Assembly (NCBI GenBank): GCA_943736015.1
Contig: OX031062.1
Location: forward strand, 57,462,962-57,526,961
Direction of reading: 5' to 3'
DNA length: 64,000 bases
Source of the DNA: Tridacna crocea
Taxonomy: Eukaryota > Mollusca > Bivalvia > Cardiida > Cardiidae
In this document: positions 54,695 through 64,000 of the stretch, piece by piece
Position numbering within the stretch: the stretch's first letter is position 1
How the letters are laid out: each line of letters begins with the position of its first letter
Notes under the pieces: model-generated
Told to the model about the DNA's origin: nothing
The model's input: only the letters and a program-made list of their open reading frames with translations
Database searches by the model: none
Program-made: the position numbers and the translations under genes

Positions 54695-57600
54695 ATGGAG
54701 AAAAATGAAATGAGTGAGTTTGCCACAAACAGAAGTGAAATATCCACAGATAAGGTTAATTATGCAGGAAATGAATTTATTCCAGAAGATGAGGAAAGCA
54801 TGTTTGATGAAGATGGAGATTATTATGGGGAGGATTATGACGAATCCTTCATAAATGATGAAGACGAAAACAACAGTAGTTCAGAGAATATTATTTCAGA
54901 CAACTTACAGAAAAATGGATCTTTCAGCAATGATTCTGGGAGAGAAAGCGAGGTAAAAGAATCAGATTTAAGAAATTATGGCAGTACAGGAAATCAATCA
55001 GTGTTAAAATATGTAGGGGAAAAGTATTATAAATCAGGGGAAAGTGAATCATTTGCAGCTAAGTTTTCTACCAACCAGGGTGTGGGTTTTGAGAGAGATC
55101 AGCAGAATGGTTTAATAGATACCATGCAAAGTAAGGATCATCACCAAAACTTGCGATCAAAAGCTAGTGATAAATCAGATACAGATTATGTATATAATGG
55201 TGATAATGAAGATATGGATACAGAAAAAAGTTATCAGCTAGGTAAGGAGAACAAACAAAACAGTTCCCAAGACACTGACACCATGATGGATAAGTCTGTG
55301 CTGCGTAAAGATGGAAATGGTTATGTGCAAGAAAGTGATTGTACTGATGAAGTCATGCCAGAATACACCTCCGAAAACGATGATAAAGAATTAGCTGAAT
55401 TTAATGAAAACCAAGCAGATGAGTTTGACGGAGGGGCAGAAGAGGAAGAGAATGAGGATAATTTCCAGGATTTTAACGTTGATAATTCTGGCTCAAATTT
55501 TTCTGGTGATCCAGAAGGATATGCTGATGATATGACAGATGCTGGATTACCAATTAATGATAGTGGAGAATTTGAGAATGAAGAGCCAAGTGAAGAGGAG
55601 GAGGAGAGTGATGAAAGTGATGAAGATTTTAACGAAGCCATTAATGCTCTTGGAGATTTAGGTAATGATGATGACCTTTTTAGATATTATGGTACATGAA
55701 TTTAACCCTTTACCAAACAACAATATTCTGAACTGGTCTGAATTGAAAGTACTTGCAAACGATAAAATAAATGTAACTCAACAATTGAAATTTGTTTCTA
55801 GCAGAGTAGAAAAGATTGTGGGAAAAGGAGAAAATGCTGGTTACCAGCATTTTCTCCTTTTCCCACAATGTTTTCACAAGGCTTTTAGTTCAGGGTCATA
55901 AAAACCAGGGATTTTTTGGTAAAGGGTTAAGTAGTTCCATATGTCTCTCCTTTGCTTTACCGGGTATTTTCATGCTCCCCAAAGGGGAGGGCATATAGTT
56001 CAAGGCAATAAGCCGGTCAATATCAGTACTGACTAGGCCAGCGGTTTTAATGGGTTAAAACCGGTCAATAGTGGTCGATTGTTGGTCTGTTGGAGTGATT
56101 GATTTGGTCAATCAAATCAATGACTTATATACATGTCCTGTTTCTAAACCAGTCTTAAAAGCTGTCCTCCTACATCCTGTACTGAAGATATATTACATAT
56201 TATCATCAGTACCATAGTTTTTATGAAAAGTCCTTTTTTCATTTGATCATAATTCAAAAGACATTATTGCTGGTCAACTAAAGAGATTGATTGGATGGAC
56301 TTTCCCTTTTGAACTTGCATGCAGGTCAGTTCTTTTCAACCAAAGTCAAGAACTTTTATCTATCATCATTCCTTATAATGCTAGATAACTGTTTATAGTT
56401 CTGCATCTTCTCTATCTCTCTCTCTTCTTCCTCTTCCACCACAAATACACTTAGGTTTTAAAAACTTATATTATTTAACCAAGTCTTTACATATAAAAGT
56501 TCCAAGGTAGCATCAAAAAGCAGCTAATTTAAAATTTCCATGTAAAATAGCTGAAAAAAGTGTACCCAGGGGTAAACATGTGAAATATACCTGTCATTAA
56601 TCTATAGGCATAGTGAGGTATGCACGAATAAGGCAAAACTGGTTAACTAAACAAACTAACAGTAATTCAGTCCTTTATAGTGTACATTTCAATTTTCTGT
56701 CTAACTTTTTACCAAGTGACAAAATGTCAGACTTTTCCAAATTGAAAGCATTTGCACAGGACAAATCAAATGTGACTGAAATTATGGTATGTGATAGCCT
56801 AGAAAACATGGCCGGAAAAGGAGAAAATGATGGCTATCAGCATTTTCTCCTTTTCCCACATTGTTTTCAAAAGCTTTCTTCTCAAGGGTCATTAAAACTT
56901 GAGACTTTGTGGTAAAAGTTAAATGAGAGTTTATTACCTTTGAGTTTTTAACATATTTTTATGTCAGCAAGTATATGAAATGTATGACAAGACTACAAAA
57001 TTTTAATTGAGCCACAATCAAAAAAAATTGCATATGATGCATTTAGATACAGCTCATATAACTGGGTTTGTCTGTGAGAAGGAAGAAAATATTGTGAGAA
57101 GAGAGCGAAATGCTGGTTAGCAGCATTATCAGTATCTTCATTTCTCATAATGTTTATAGAAGTTGTTAAAACCTGGGAACATTTGGTGAAAGTTAAAAGA
57201 GAAACGTTTCTCATATTTGGTAGTCTCTTCAGACTAGGTGTTCACGCAACATATTGTGGTAATAATGTCCTTGATTATGCTTCAGAAAATGAAGATTTGA
57301 TGAATGAAGGTGAGTTTGGAGAGGAAAATATTGAGGAAGATAGCTTTGAAAATCCTGATGATACTACAAATAATGACCAAGAATCATTTCCATCAACAAG
57401 TGAAGGAGTTACTGGAGAATCAAAGGGTAAGGCTAAAGGTGAATTGAGAACAAACAAATTCCTTAACCCTTCACCAAACAATCCCAGATTTTTACTATCC
57501 TGTAGAAGAAGCCTTTTGAAAACATTGTGGGTAAAGGAGAAAATGCTGGTAACCAGCATTTTCTCCTTTTCCCACAATGTCTTCTACCCTAGTAAAGCAA

Positions 57601-60600
57601 GATTGCACCATTTGAGCCACATCAAAATTGTCGTCGACAAATTCTTTCAATGTGGACAAGACCAAAATTTTGTCATCTGGTAAAGGGTTAACTCTATACC
57701 AAACCACAAAATTTTACACCTGTCCAAATTGAAATGTTTTGTGGACAACATAATGAATATGATACAAAAATAAAACTTCTCAAAAATAAAACTTCACTAA
57801 AACATAGTGGATGAAGGAGAAAATATTGGTTACCAACATTATCTCCTTTTAATATGCCCTAAGGGTTGTATTGTGTTAAGGCTCTGGTCGTCCGTCCCTC
57901 TGTCAATCCGTCCGTTAGCAATTTCTTGTGTGTGAAACTCCTCTTACAGTTTTCATTGGAATGACTTGGAACTTGCCACAATGAATTTCTATAATCTGTA
58001 GTTATGCTTATGTCTCTTAAAATTTGAATGTCTATAGGCATTCTAGATTTAAATGCATGTTACTGACAAGCCCCTTTGGGCTTATATGCCCCTATCTTCA
58101 AAGCTCTTGTTCCAAAATGTTTTCTTTAGGCTTCAGTTATTCATTAGCTTTGGTAACCCATTACCACACAATCCCTACTTTTGACACCCCGGAGAAAGAA
58201 GCCTGTAGAAAACATTGTGGGAAAAGGAGAAAATGCTGGTAACCAGCATTTTCTCCTTTTCCCACAATGTTTTCTACCCTTCACAAAACAAATTTCAAAT
58301 TTTCAGTCACTTTTATTTTGTGGTCTGCAAATGCTTTAGATTTGGACAAGCCTAAAATATTGTCGTTTGGTAATTAGTTAAAACATGAGATTGTGTGGTG
58401 AAGGGTTAGATCTTTACCAAAGGACAAAGTTTTGGGCTTATTCCAGATTGGAAACATTTGCTGATGGCAAATTATTACATGTGGCTAGAAAGATGGATTT
58501 GTATTTTTAAGGATATAAAACATTGCTGGAAAGGAAGAAATACTGAGTACCACTGTTTTCTTCAATTCCCACAATGTATTCAAAAGCCTTCCCTATTAGC
58601 ATGTGAATTTTAGAAATGCATTAAATAGTTAACAAGAATCATTGAAACATGGTTTTTATTATTTTTCAACACCATGGAAAGCACTGGTTACCAGCATTTT
58701 GTCTGTAAGTTCTTATCCCAGGGCGGGAATTGAACCCAGGACTCCTAGGTGCCAGACAAATGCTGTACCATGTTGCTACTAAAGCTAGCTTTATAACAGA
58801 GCAGTATGAGTGTCCCCTTACGCAAACACAAGGTACACATTACATCTGTGACTGTCTGTGGAATAGACCAGTATATAAGATACTAATTTCAAAGGTCTCG
58901 CTCTCAGGGTCACTGAAACTTGAGATAGTATGGTAAAGGGTAAAATAGAGTTATTATTTGTGTGGGAAAGGTATCAAACTGTTCGAAAGATGATACTAAA
59001 TCCTCGTCAAAAATGTCTATTTGTATTGTCTACTGGTACTTTGTAAAAATGGTCTATTGTGAAGTTGACTTCAAATCAGCTCTCCAGATAACAGGGAGTG
59101 ATGGTATTCTAAATCTTTTATTTCTCTTCCAAACCCTATGTTGTGGGTACTCATTAGAATCGTCTCATCGAGACGATTCTAATGAGTACCCATAACATAG
59201 GGTTTAGTGGAGATTAATTAATGTTCCCAAATTTGAAATCAAAATCAATCCCTCTGTCTGGAGCTCTGTTCAGGTGATGTTTCCTAGCTTCTATAAATGC
59301 CTTATCTACTTTCTTTTCAGAAGATCAACCAAAGAAGAAAAGAAAGAGAAAGAAGAAAGGAGAAGTAGCAGATGAAGATGGTAAAAAACCAAAGAGAAAA
59401 AGAAAGAAAAAAGGTGAAAAGTCGGAAGATGGAGAGAAGAAAAAGGCAGATAAGAATGCAAGGAGAAATATTAGGTAATGCTACCTTCTGTTCACTCTTA
59501 GAAAACAATCACTTCAATTTTTATATCCCTGCAAAATGAATGGTTTTGGAGGTATACTGGAATCAGCCTGTCCATGTGTCTGTGTGTCCATCTGTGTACA
59601 AAATACTAGCTTTTGCCCGTTTCTGTCAAAGGGCTGGCGGGGGTATTGAGTCACATTCTGTGACGGCTCTAGTTTGGACTGTGGGAAAGAGGCCTTTAGA
59701 AACATAGAAAACTAGCATTTTATATTTTTCCAACAATGTTTTCTAACTTTTAAACGATAGATAACACCATTTCATGTATTTCACTGACTGCTTTCAATTA
59801 GCTTACAGTAAGAACACATTTCTACCTATAGACAACTCTTTTTGTCCTGTAGCAGACTTTATCTAAAAGAAAACCAAAGTTGTTTCAGGAGGAGAAGCTG
59901 CTTGTAATAAGCAATTTCTTCTTTTTGCAATGAGTTTTGTTGTTGTTGGTTGTGTTTTACACTTTGTAGCCATGTTGTAGTATTAAGTATGTATTTAGAG
60001 TAACATGCTGTAGAATTATTCAAGAAGATAATAAGTGAATTATTTGTGTAGGAAAATCCTGACAGAGAGTAACCTAGAGAAAGAAACTCTGGATGCACAA
60101 AATGCTGAATTGGAAAGGCAAAGACGTCTTGCAGATCTCAAAAAGGTCTTGCCTACACAAGCAGCCATCAGACCATCTCCAGAGAAAGACACAACTAAGG
60201 AGAAAGATAGCCAGCTGAAATCACTCCTTCAAGGTAAAGCCCCGGGCTAAGGCCTGAAAAAAAATACCTACCCTATCTAGAAAATGCTGCTGATCCTAAA
60301 GTTTTTATGCTACGATTGGGAAAAAAACTAATCTGTCATGTGTGATTTAGGTACATGGTCCCTACCTACAGTGCTCGGACTGAAACCCTAAACACAGATA
60401 TTTTTTGTTAGGCCTAATGATGAGATAACAACTTAATCCAGCAAAGTTATTTAAAACAGAGTGGCACCCTGGAAAAAAGAAGTTAAAATCATTACCAAAC
60501 AACCAGCATTTTCTCCTTTTCCCACAATGATTTCTAAAGCCTTATCTCTCAGGGTCGTCAAAAGTAGGGATGGTGTGGTAATGGGTTAATGCATCCGTGT

Positions 60601-63043
60601 GACTCATTTGCACCAAGCAATTGGTCATTCAATAATGGATCCCTAAAATCCAATTTGTCTAAAGCAGACTGAATCACGAGGTAGACTGTCCTTTGACAAT
60701 CAGATAATAGACCAATAGTAAAAAGTTTCGACCCAGGTCAGCCACAATCTAAACTGTGGGGATAACTGCAGCTGACCTGAGTCAACACTGTTTTCAAAAA
60801 CTTTAAGCCCCCTTTTTAATGAGCATGGCTGATATTTTGTTTGCACACTTAACTGTATAACTTCTTTGCTTTGAAAGGTTTCTTTTTTCTCAAAAGTCAC
60901 AGTCTTACTTTCAAGGAACATTAAAGTTACAATTGTATGATTTTCAAACACTTAGGGGGTATATTGGAAGGTATGGTTTTTGTCACAGAATCCTTTCTCA
61001 GTTTTGCAAGTTCTTACTTAGTATGTAAAAGTGGATGCGAATTAATTCTCTTGAAAAAAAAATTGCTGTTCAAGTTACTGACCAAAACAAAAACAAGGTC
61101 AAATTTCCAACAAAGCTGTAGGCATCAAGAGCAAAAAAAAATGCACCGTTTTCACTATTTATTTTCTTCCTCTCAGATGCCAAAGCAGAATGAAAGTACC
61201 ATCAAACACTCACATTCCCTTGAAATGCTCTGAAAATTAGCCAACCCAGTTTCAATCCCATTTCCAATGCACACTGCCAATTGCGTTGTTAATTTTCAGC
61301 TTAAAAAAACGCTTGATTTACACATGTTTATAAGTAACATTTCAAATAGTACCATCATTGTTAATTTTATCTGAAACAGTAAATATCAGTCAACCCAGAT
61401 TCTTCCTTCCTCATGAGATGAGTAGTGGAGGATTTGATTATGTCAAGTGATTTTCATTGATAAAATATAGGAGGGCCAAGACATGGAGCCTTGTGAAAAC
61501 ATTGGCATCGTGGCAAAAGGTGCTCGTGACGAGCAATTTCACCTTTTGTCACAATGTTTTCTGTGCTATCAAAAGGTGCCATATACCCATAAGAAACAGC
61601 TTCATCCTTGCTGTTATTTAGGGTCAGTTAGAGATACCATAGAAATGCCTTATGGAGTAAAGGGTTAATGAAGGATTTTTCACCTTCTATTATAATTTTA
61701 TTTTATTTAAGTACCAGGCTGGACGGTTTTAAAGACCACAATAAAATGGTGGTTTTAAGTTTGCAATAACTTTATTTTAGCTGCTGAAGAAACAGCAGAG
61801 AAAGAGACAGAGAAGAAGGAAGAAGACATAAAGATTAAAGAAGAGAAAGGTGAAGCAAAGATAAAGAAAGGTATGGTTTGTTTAAATGGTGTTTTATGTC
61901 ACTTTTACTATTGAGTACTAATTTCAGAAGAACAGTTTAAGATCTAATGCATTTCATAGGTTTCGATAAGTTGAAAATAAGGAGAAAGGTGACAAAGTTT
62001 GATTGAATTTACTTCTGATATTTTATTAGTATTTTACTGAGAGATGTTCAAATAATGGTAGGAATAATTAAAAGCTTTTGAACAAGAAAAACTGCATTAA
62101 ATTGCCATGTTGAAATCAAAAGCTGATACGGATTCTATCAAGTACGACAGGGTCCAAATAATCCACTCAGCCTTACTGGTAAAAATTTAGTGTGGCAAAT
62201 GGATTATCCTTCTTTGTCTAACTGTAGGACTAGTGCACAATGGCAGGAGGACAACTAAGAATTCTGAAATCTTTTGGACCCTGGACTATGGCTACTTGGC
62301 ACATATTTGAAAGATTTGCCCCTAGTATTGACCAGATTTGTGAGGCTCTGCAATGTCATGCCTATGGACAATCCTATTTGACCTTAGCAGCATGAGCATA
62401 CAACTGGGAATACTACAAGTTAAGCACTTGAACCACTGATCTTTGGAATTAGGATTGTTTTTTCAACAACGCTTACTTTGTTTTCTACGACTGTTCTAAG
62501 AGGGATGGTGCACAATTTTTTTTTTTTAATCATTATTTTATTATCTCTTTACCAAACAACAAACTTTTACAAAGCATTTGCAGACGTCAGTATGAAAGTG
62601 ACCAAAAATTAAAGTATGTTTTGGGAAGGATAGAAAACTTTAAGGTAAAAGGAGAAAATGCTAGTTACCAGCATTTTCTCCTTTTCCCCCAAAGACTTAT
62701 TTCAGGGGGTCGTTAAAAGTCATGACTTTGTGGTAAAGGGTTAAAGAAATCATGTTGTTATTTTTATCATGTTTTGGTAGATGGTAACATTATTGACATC
62801 AGTAGCGGTGAAGATGATGAAGACTGTGTGATGGTTCAGAGTGAGGAAGAGGAGGAAGATGAAGATATGTCAGATGAAGATCATGCAGAAGCAGAGGACA
62901 TGAACAACAGTGGTAGTCACATTAATGACATGTACAATATTCCCGATAAGGAAGGACGAGTACTTGTCAATGTAGGTCATCCGACATCTGATCCAGATAT
63001 ATATCTGTCCAGCCTCATCGCTAGAAATATTAAACCACATCAG
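54695..63043 (+). CDS. RAD54L2: RAD54L2/ARIP4-like SNF2 helicase, N-terminal six coding exons (partial)
   Basis: Coding exons 54695-55661, 57286-57426, 59321-59474, 60052-60233, 61781-61870 and 62781-63043 join in frame for 599 codons. The first three are acidic or lysine-rich and disordered (long Asp/Glu runs; KKKRKRKKK and KPKRKRKKK, likely nuclear localisation signals). Exons 3-4 give RRNIRKILTESNLEKETLDA, the conserved pre-helicase helix shared by ARIP4 and ATRX. Exon 6 has an acidic SSGEDDED stretch, then GRVLVNVGHPTSDPDIYLSS and IARNIKPHQ, which in ARIP4 leads straight into the Q/I region of the ATPase. The window ends in the next intron, so motor motifs are not seen. ARIP4 is a DNA-dependent ATPase that remodels chromatin and binds the androgen receptor in vertebrates. 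ARIP4 is preferred over ATRX because of the VNVGHP...KPHQ segment. All introns checked are GT-AG. Confidence 0.8.
55702..55930 (+). mobile_element. Family A hairpin MITE
   Basis: TTAA at 55702-55705 and 55927-55930. Full length. It begins 40 bp after the donor of remodeller exon 1 (55661). Confidence 0.93.
56700..56922 (+). mobile_element. Family A MITE
   Basis: Left end TAACTTTTTACCAAGTGAC, right TTAA 56919-56922. Core GATGGCTATCAGCATTTTC. The remodeller intron 55931-56699 to its left shows nothing else. Confidence 0.87.
56992..57197 (+). mobile_element. Family A MITE, strongly diverged
   Basis: GAAATGCTGGTTAGCAGCAT and AACCTGGGAACATTTGGTGA are the surviving landmarks. Confidence 0.6.
57463..57691 (-). 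mobile_element. Family A MITE, left of a pair
   Basis: TTAA at 57463-57466 and 57688-57691. Starts 36 bp after the donor at 57426. Confidence 0.92.
57688..57849 (+). mobile_element. Family A MITE, right of the pair, truncated
   Basis: Starts at the shared TTAA. AAATAAAACTTCTCAAAAAT is partly duplicated. It stops inside the right core arm at ATCTCCTTTTAA. Confidence 0.78.
57850..58110 (-). repeat. GTCCGTC-type dispersed repeat
   Basis: CGTCCGTCCCTCTGTCAATC CGTCCGTTAGCAATTTCTTG then GAAACTCCTCTTACAGTTTT CATTGGAATGACTTGGAACT. Similar in style to the left end of the 14.6-kb element. It cuts the family A copy to its left. Confidence 0.5.
58112..58410 (+). mobile_element. Older family A copy split by a younger one
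   Basis: CAAAATGTTTTCTTTAGGCT (58112-58152) resumes at 58382 (ACATGAGATTGTGTGGTGAA GGGTTA). Confidence 0.7.
58153..58381 (-). mobile_element. Family A hairpin MITE, nested
   Basis: Left end GGTAACCCATTACCACAC, right TTAA 58378-58381, perfect core. Confidence 0.9.
58405..58600 (+). mobile_element. Family A MITE, diverged
   Basis: CTTTACCAAAGGACAAAGTT and AGATTGGAAACATTTGCTGA. The core is reduced to ACTGAGTACCACTGTTTTC. Confidence 0.65.
58670..58945 (+). mobile_element. Diverged family A copy interrupted by a SINE
   Basis: GCACTGGTTACCAGCATTTT at 58681 and CTCAGGGTCACTGAAACTTG at ~58903 are the two sides. A SINE-like piece lies between. Confidence 0.55.
58705..58890 (-). repeat. tRNA-derived SINE, fourth type
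   Basis: On the minus strand the B box is GGGTTCAATTCCCGCCCTGG. The upstream part TAGCAACATGGTACAGCATT sits at A-box distance. Confidence 0.6.
59078..59271. mobile_element. Family B palindromic MITE, best copy
   Basis: The centre CTCATTAGAATCGTCTCATC and its exact complement give a perfect palindrome of at least 60 bp. Outer ends AGCTCTCCAGATAACAGGGA and CCTCTGTCTGGAGCTCTG. 50 bp from remodeller exon 3. Confidence 0.88.
59655..59800 (-). mobile_element. Family A MITE, diverged
   Basis: GGCCTTTAGAAACATAGAAA and CACTGACTGCTTTCAATTAG; core mostly lost. Confidence 0.5.
60483..60589 (+). mobile_element. Family A MITE, internally deleted
   Basis: TTAA at 60483-60486 and 60586-60589. The whole long arm and left half of the core are missing; CATTACCAAACAACCAGCAT is the junction. 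Confidence 0.88.
60590..60845 (-). repeat. Family F dispersed repeat
   Basis: AATGGATCCCTAAAATCCAA, GTAGACTGTCCTTTGACAAT and GTTTCGACCCAGGTCAGCC. It also contains an inner inverted repeat TCAGCTGCAGTTATC / GATAACTGCAGCTGA. Abuts a family A end. Confidence 0.5.
60850..61460 (+). other. Gene-free part of a remodeller intron
   Basis: No feature recognised. Confidence 0.35.
61470..61667 (-). mobile_element. Family A MITE, core subfamily 3
   Basis: Core GTGCTCGTGACGAGCAATTTC with AAAAGGTG instead of AAAAGGAG. Long arm AAGAAACAGCTTCATCCTTG. Right TTAA 61664-61667. Confidence 0.82.
62541..62744 (+). mobile_element. Family A MITE
   Basis: Left end TTATCTCTTTACCAAACAAC, right TTAA 62741-62744. Long arm partly deleted. 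Ends 36 bp before remodeller exon 6. Confidence 0.88.
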
Positions 63044-63244
63044 GTAATGGAATTGACAACCATCTACAGGCTATTTTTAGAAACAATGCTCAGGTGTGCA
63101 AGATATATGTTTGATACATGGCACTAGTCACAAGAAACTTTTCTTGGTCAAGGCACTGAAAAGCGGAGTCCCTATTGTGATGAATGCTGGAAAGACAAAA
63201 TTGAGTTGTTGTACTAATATGACCAAGGGAGAGGAGACAGTATC

Positions 63245-63473
63245 TTAACCCTTTACTCCATAGATACTCATTTCTACACATTGCTTGTAGGAGCCTTTGG
63301 AAAACATTGTGGCAAAAGGTGAAATTGCTCGTGACGAGCAATTTCACCTTTTGTTACAATGTTTTCTATGCTATCAGAAGGTGTCATTTACACATAAGAA
63401 ACAGCTTCATCCTTGCTGTTATTTAGGGTCAATTAGAGATGCCATAGGGATTCCTTATGGGGTAAAGGTTTAA
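63245..63473 (-). mobile_element. Family A MITE, core subfamily 3, full length
   Basis: TTAA at 63245-63248 and 63470-63473. Core TTGCTCGTGACGAGCAA. Confidence 0.88.
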
Positions 63474-63701
63474 TAAGCCTTTACCAAATGACAAAATTAA
63501 AGCCTTGTCCAAATTGAAAGCAATTGTAGTCAACAATGTCAGTGTGGCTCAAACAGTTCAACTTTTCTTACCTAGAATAGAAAACATTGTGTTAAAAGGA
63601 GAAAATGCTGGCTACCACCATTTTCTCCTTTTCCCACAATGATTTCAAAAGGCTTCTTTCCTAGGGTCATGAAAAGTTAGCATTGAGCGATAAAGGATCA
63701 A
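63470..63701 (+). mobile_element. Family A hairpin MITE, middle of a triple
   Basis: Left part shares the preceding TTAA. Core GCTGGCTACCACC. The right end GATCAACTC runs into the next copy. Confidence 0.85.
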
Positions 63702-63906
63702 CTCTTTACAAAACAAACACAGGTTTTAACAACCCGTGGAGAGAAGACTTGAAAAAATTGTGGGAAAAGGAAAAAATGCTGGTAACAAACAATATTATCT
63801 ACCCTTGCCATAGCAGTTTTTAATTTTTCTGTCACATCTTATTTGATATCTGCAAATGCTCTGAATTTGGTCCAGTCTAAAATTTTGTTGTCTGGTAAAA
63901 AGTTAA
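63700..63906 (-). mobile_element. Family A MITE, right of the triple, core half lost
   Basis: ACTCTTTACAAAACAAACAC at the left, right TTAA 63903-63906. The second half of the palindrome is missing after GCTGGTAACAAACAA. Confidence 0.8.
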
Positions 63907-64000
63907 AACCTCATATAAACAAACCTATCTGTGACTTCTTAGCTCACCTATGCACAGACCGTTGATAGGGAGCTTTTAAGGTGGAGCACTACATTCATCA

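Noticed and set aside
57150..57683. A 177-residue frame as one gene
   Set aside because: Only 57286-57426 is remodeller exon; the rest is intron and family A read-through.
54695..63043. ATRX instead of a RAD54L2/ARIP4-like gene
   Set aside because: The pre-helicase helix fits both, but GRVLVNVGHP...IARNIKPHQ fits ARIP4 better. Not fully excluded, because the ATPase domain lies outside the window.
435..63906. A CRISPR-like array or phage-style repeat system
   Set aside because: Repeats are irregularly spaced, inverted, nested and lie in eukaryotic introns; no spacers or cas genes.

Overview
This is an AT-rich eukaryotic window with long multi-exon genes, GT-AG introns and very many short non-autonomous mobile elements. 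The proteins are metazoan. The gene content, together with repeat types common in mollusc genomes, suggests a lophotrochozoan, most likely a bivalve mollusc. That placement is inference; no species can be named from the sequence.

Four protein genes can be supported. (1) At 687-1153 (+) is the last exon of a DXD-type glycosyltransferase, whose 3' flank is a SINE remnant. (2) At 5281-12236 (-) is a transmembrane cadherin-like gene: a short signal-peptide exon (12176-12236), then one very large exon (5281-8711) with an N-terminal FAMeT-like module, cadherin repeats, one membrane segment and a cytoplasmic tail made of four ~50-residue repeats. (3) At 21874-50645 (-) is a complete 28-exon IFT122, the intraflagellar transport complex A subunit. 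All 28 exons join in frame to 3567 nt, 1188 codons plus stop. (4) At 51.7-63 kb (+) are the 5' UTR exon and first six coding exons (599 codons) of a RAD54L2/ARIP4-like SNF2 chromatin remodeller. It runs off the right edge just before its ATPase domain. IFT122 and the remodeller are head to head. The interval between them is built as a large inverted repeat, with two outward-facing splice donors about 300 bp apart.

The dominant feature of the rest is one family of about 64 hairpin elements (family A below), each usually ~228 bp, flanked by and ending in TTAA (TTAACCC...GGGTTAA). Each has a near-perfect ~60-bp central palindrome around GCTGGTNACCAGC. The TTAA target and the CCC-starting termini fit a piggyBac-type MITE. 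Copies sit in almost every IFT122 intron and in all but one of the remodeller introns that follow its coding exons, often 15-40 bp from a splice site. At least four are nested inside older copies at TTAA, and several are joined end to end sharing one TTAA. There are three sequence subfamilies of the core.

Other repeats: at least four tRNA-derived SINE types (one with a tRNA-Met-like head), four further hairpin or inverted-repeat families (B, C/D, E, F), a 1.7-kb element (14640-16355) holding about six copies of a ~165-bp tandem repeat, several foldback elements, a 340-bp tandem duplication, a (GA)n tract and a GA-rich minisatellite. No CRISPR array, rRNA gene or convincing intact tRNA gene was seen.
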